From Betaproteobacteria bacterium HGW-Betaproteobacteria-20 (lineage in GTDB: Bacteria > Pseudomonadota > Gammaproteobacteria > Burkholderiales > Methylophilaceae), in NCBI GenBank assembly GCA_002842195.1, contig PHCL01000078.1, positions 1-6,643 on the forward strand: DNA of 6,643 nt, in the 5' to 3' direction. Below the pieces are notes generated by a model. That model searched no databases. It was given only the letters and a program-made list of their open reading frames with translations, and was not told the DNA's origin. The stretch's first letter is position 1. Each line of letters starts with the position of its first letter. Made by a program: the position numbers and the translations under genes. Below, piece by piece: positions 6,249 to 6,643 of this stretch.

Positions 6249-6455
6249 TTTTGCATCAAATTATGGGTGTCCGTATTTCGTGATTGATTTTGGATTTTGT
6301 CGTTGCCAGGCAAAAACAAATGATATGATTGATTTAGCAAATTAACTCAGAGATTAAAGTTCCCTATAGAAGCCACTCAGTACCCTACACAAACGACCCT
6401 ATGCAGAAATTCACCAATTTTCAACAGGTGGCAGAAAAATCCCCATAGGAGACCC

Positions 6456-6499
6456 TCAACCTGTAGAGTTCAGCTACAGCTTGAAATTTTGTATTTTTT
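6456..6499 (+). terminator. Candidate rho-independent terminator
   Basis: A hairpin pairs CTGTAG (6461-6466) with CTACAG (6474-6479) across a 7-nt loop. It is extended by TCAA/TTGA pairing (6456-6459 with 6481-6484) beyond a single C-C mismatch. It is followed by AATTTTGTATTTTTT, with six Ts at 6494-6499. The stem is only moderately GC-rich and the main T run starts some 9 nt after it, so strength is uncertain. It could end xseA transcription or a small RNA. Confidence 0.5.
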
Positions 6500-6521
6500 G
6501 TAAAAATCAGCAAATTAAAAA

Positions 6522-6549
6522 CTTAAAACATTAAATAATCGCGTATAGT
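6522..6549 (+). promoter_or_regulatory. Weak candidate promoter for the gene starting at 6593
   Basis: TATAGT at 6544-6549 is a good -10 match. CTTAAA at 6522-6527, 16 bp earlier, is a poor -35. The surroundings are very AT-rich. TACAAT at 6569-6574 is an alternative -10. The call rests on base patterns alone. Confidence 0.2.
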
Positions 6550-6592
6550 TTATTTGGTATAAGGTATCTACAATAATAATTAAGAATTATTT

Positions 6593-6643
6593 ATGTCAAA
6601 TTGCACTAGTTATATTAAAGCGCTTGTTCCCAATACTAAGCTC
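6593..6643 (+). CDS. Start of an unidentified gene, cut by the window edge
   Basis: An ATG at 6593 opens a frame of 17 codons that reaches the right edge without a stop: MSNCTSYIKALVPNTKL. It follows a very AT-rich, promoter-like stretch. A weak AAGA lies about 8 nt before the ATG. There is too little sequence to recognise a family. No hydrophobic signal segment is seen in the visible part. Confidence 0.4.
   Translation, partial: MSNCTSYIKALVPNTKL

Larger units (their letters stand above)
6249..6592. other. Non-coding region downstream of xseA (344 bp)
   Basis: No convincing gene is seen in any frame. The longest plus-strand open stretch here is 37 codons between stops (6338-6448) and contains only a 15-codon ATG-started ORF. 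The first two-thirds have mixed composition with short C-rich blocks (CCCTATAG, ACCCTACA, ACCCTATG, CCCCATAGG). The last part, from about 6481, is strongly AT-rich, like an upstream promoter region for the gene starting at 6593. A terminator-like hairpin at 6456-6499 separates the two parts. It could hold a small RNA or the remnant of a mobile element, but nothing recognisable was found. Confidence 0.5.

Noticed and set aside
6299..6322. TTGC-CAG-GCAA hairpin just after xseA as a terminator
   Set aside because: The stem has 4 bp with a 3-nt loop and no T run follows on the plus strand. The hairpin at 6456 is a better terminator candidate.
6401..6448. 15-codon ORF (MQKFTNFQQVAEKSP) downstream of xseA
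   Set aside because: It has no ribosome binding site, is very short and shows no recognisable peptide motif, so chance is the simplest explanation.
1..6643. CRISPR array, tRNA/rRNA, toxin-antitoxin or defence island
   Set aside because: I saw no regularly spaced repeats, no tRNA-like cloverleaf and no matching protein motifs. All long ORFs belong to core metabolic, envelope or repair families.

Overview
The window is ordinary chromosomal DNA of a Gram-negative proteobacterium. Envelope genes (a DsbB-type oxidase, an outer-membrane lipoprotein, an AsmA-like YdbH protein) and moderate AT-richness fit a betaproteobacterium, perhaps Methylophilaceae or another Nitrosomonadales. That placement is an inference from gene content and protein style, not from a database match.

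Layout: positions 1-4968 carry six genes, all on the minus strand and read from right to left: dsbB, cysM, ydbH, ynbE, ydbL and a DEDDy-type 3'-5' exonuclease that runs off the left edge. xseA (exonuclease VII large subunit) is divergent on the plus strand at 5022-6248, with only 53 bp between its start and that of dsbB. A 344-bp non-coding stretch follows, with a terminator-like hairpin. The first 17 codons of an unidentified plus-strand gene begin at 6593.

How the genes fit together: ydbH, ynbE and ydbL form the known YdbH-YnbE-YdbL set. In E. coli, YdbH is an AsmA-like protein and YnbE an outer-membrane lipoprotein; together they form a bridge implicated in phospholipid movement to the outer membrane, and the periplasmic protein YdbL modulates it. 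Here ydbH follows cysM with no spacer (TAAATG), so cysteine synthesis and the lipid bridge are probably co-transcribed. dsbB supplies oxidising power for periplasmic disulfides, and the mature part of YdbH has exactly four cysteines in two close pairs.

The most notable non-genic item is a 143-bp palindromic element at 4300-4442 between dsbB and cysM. It has 21-bp terminal inverted repeats (19/21 identical), a symmetric centre and flanking 5-bp ATTAT duplications, so it looks like a MITE. Removing it and one duplication would leave a 36-bp dsbB-cysM gap, which suggests insertion into a pre-existing operon. I see no CRISPR array, tRNA, rRNA, phage gene or clear defence system. The rest of the window is largely explained by known families.
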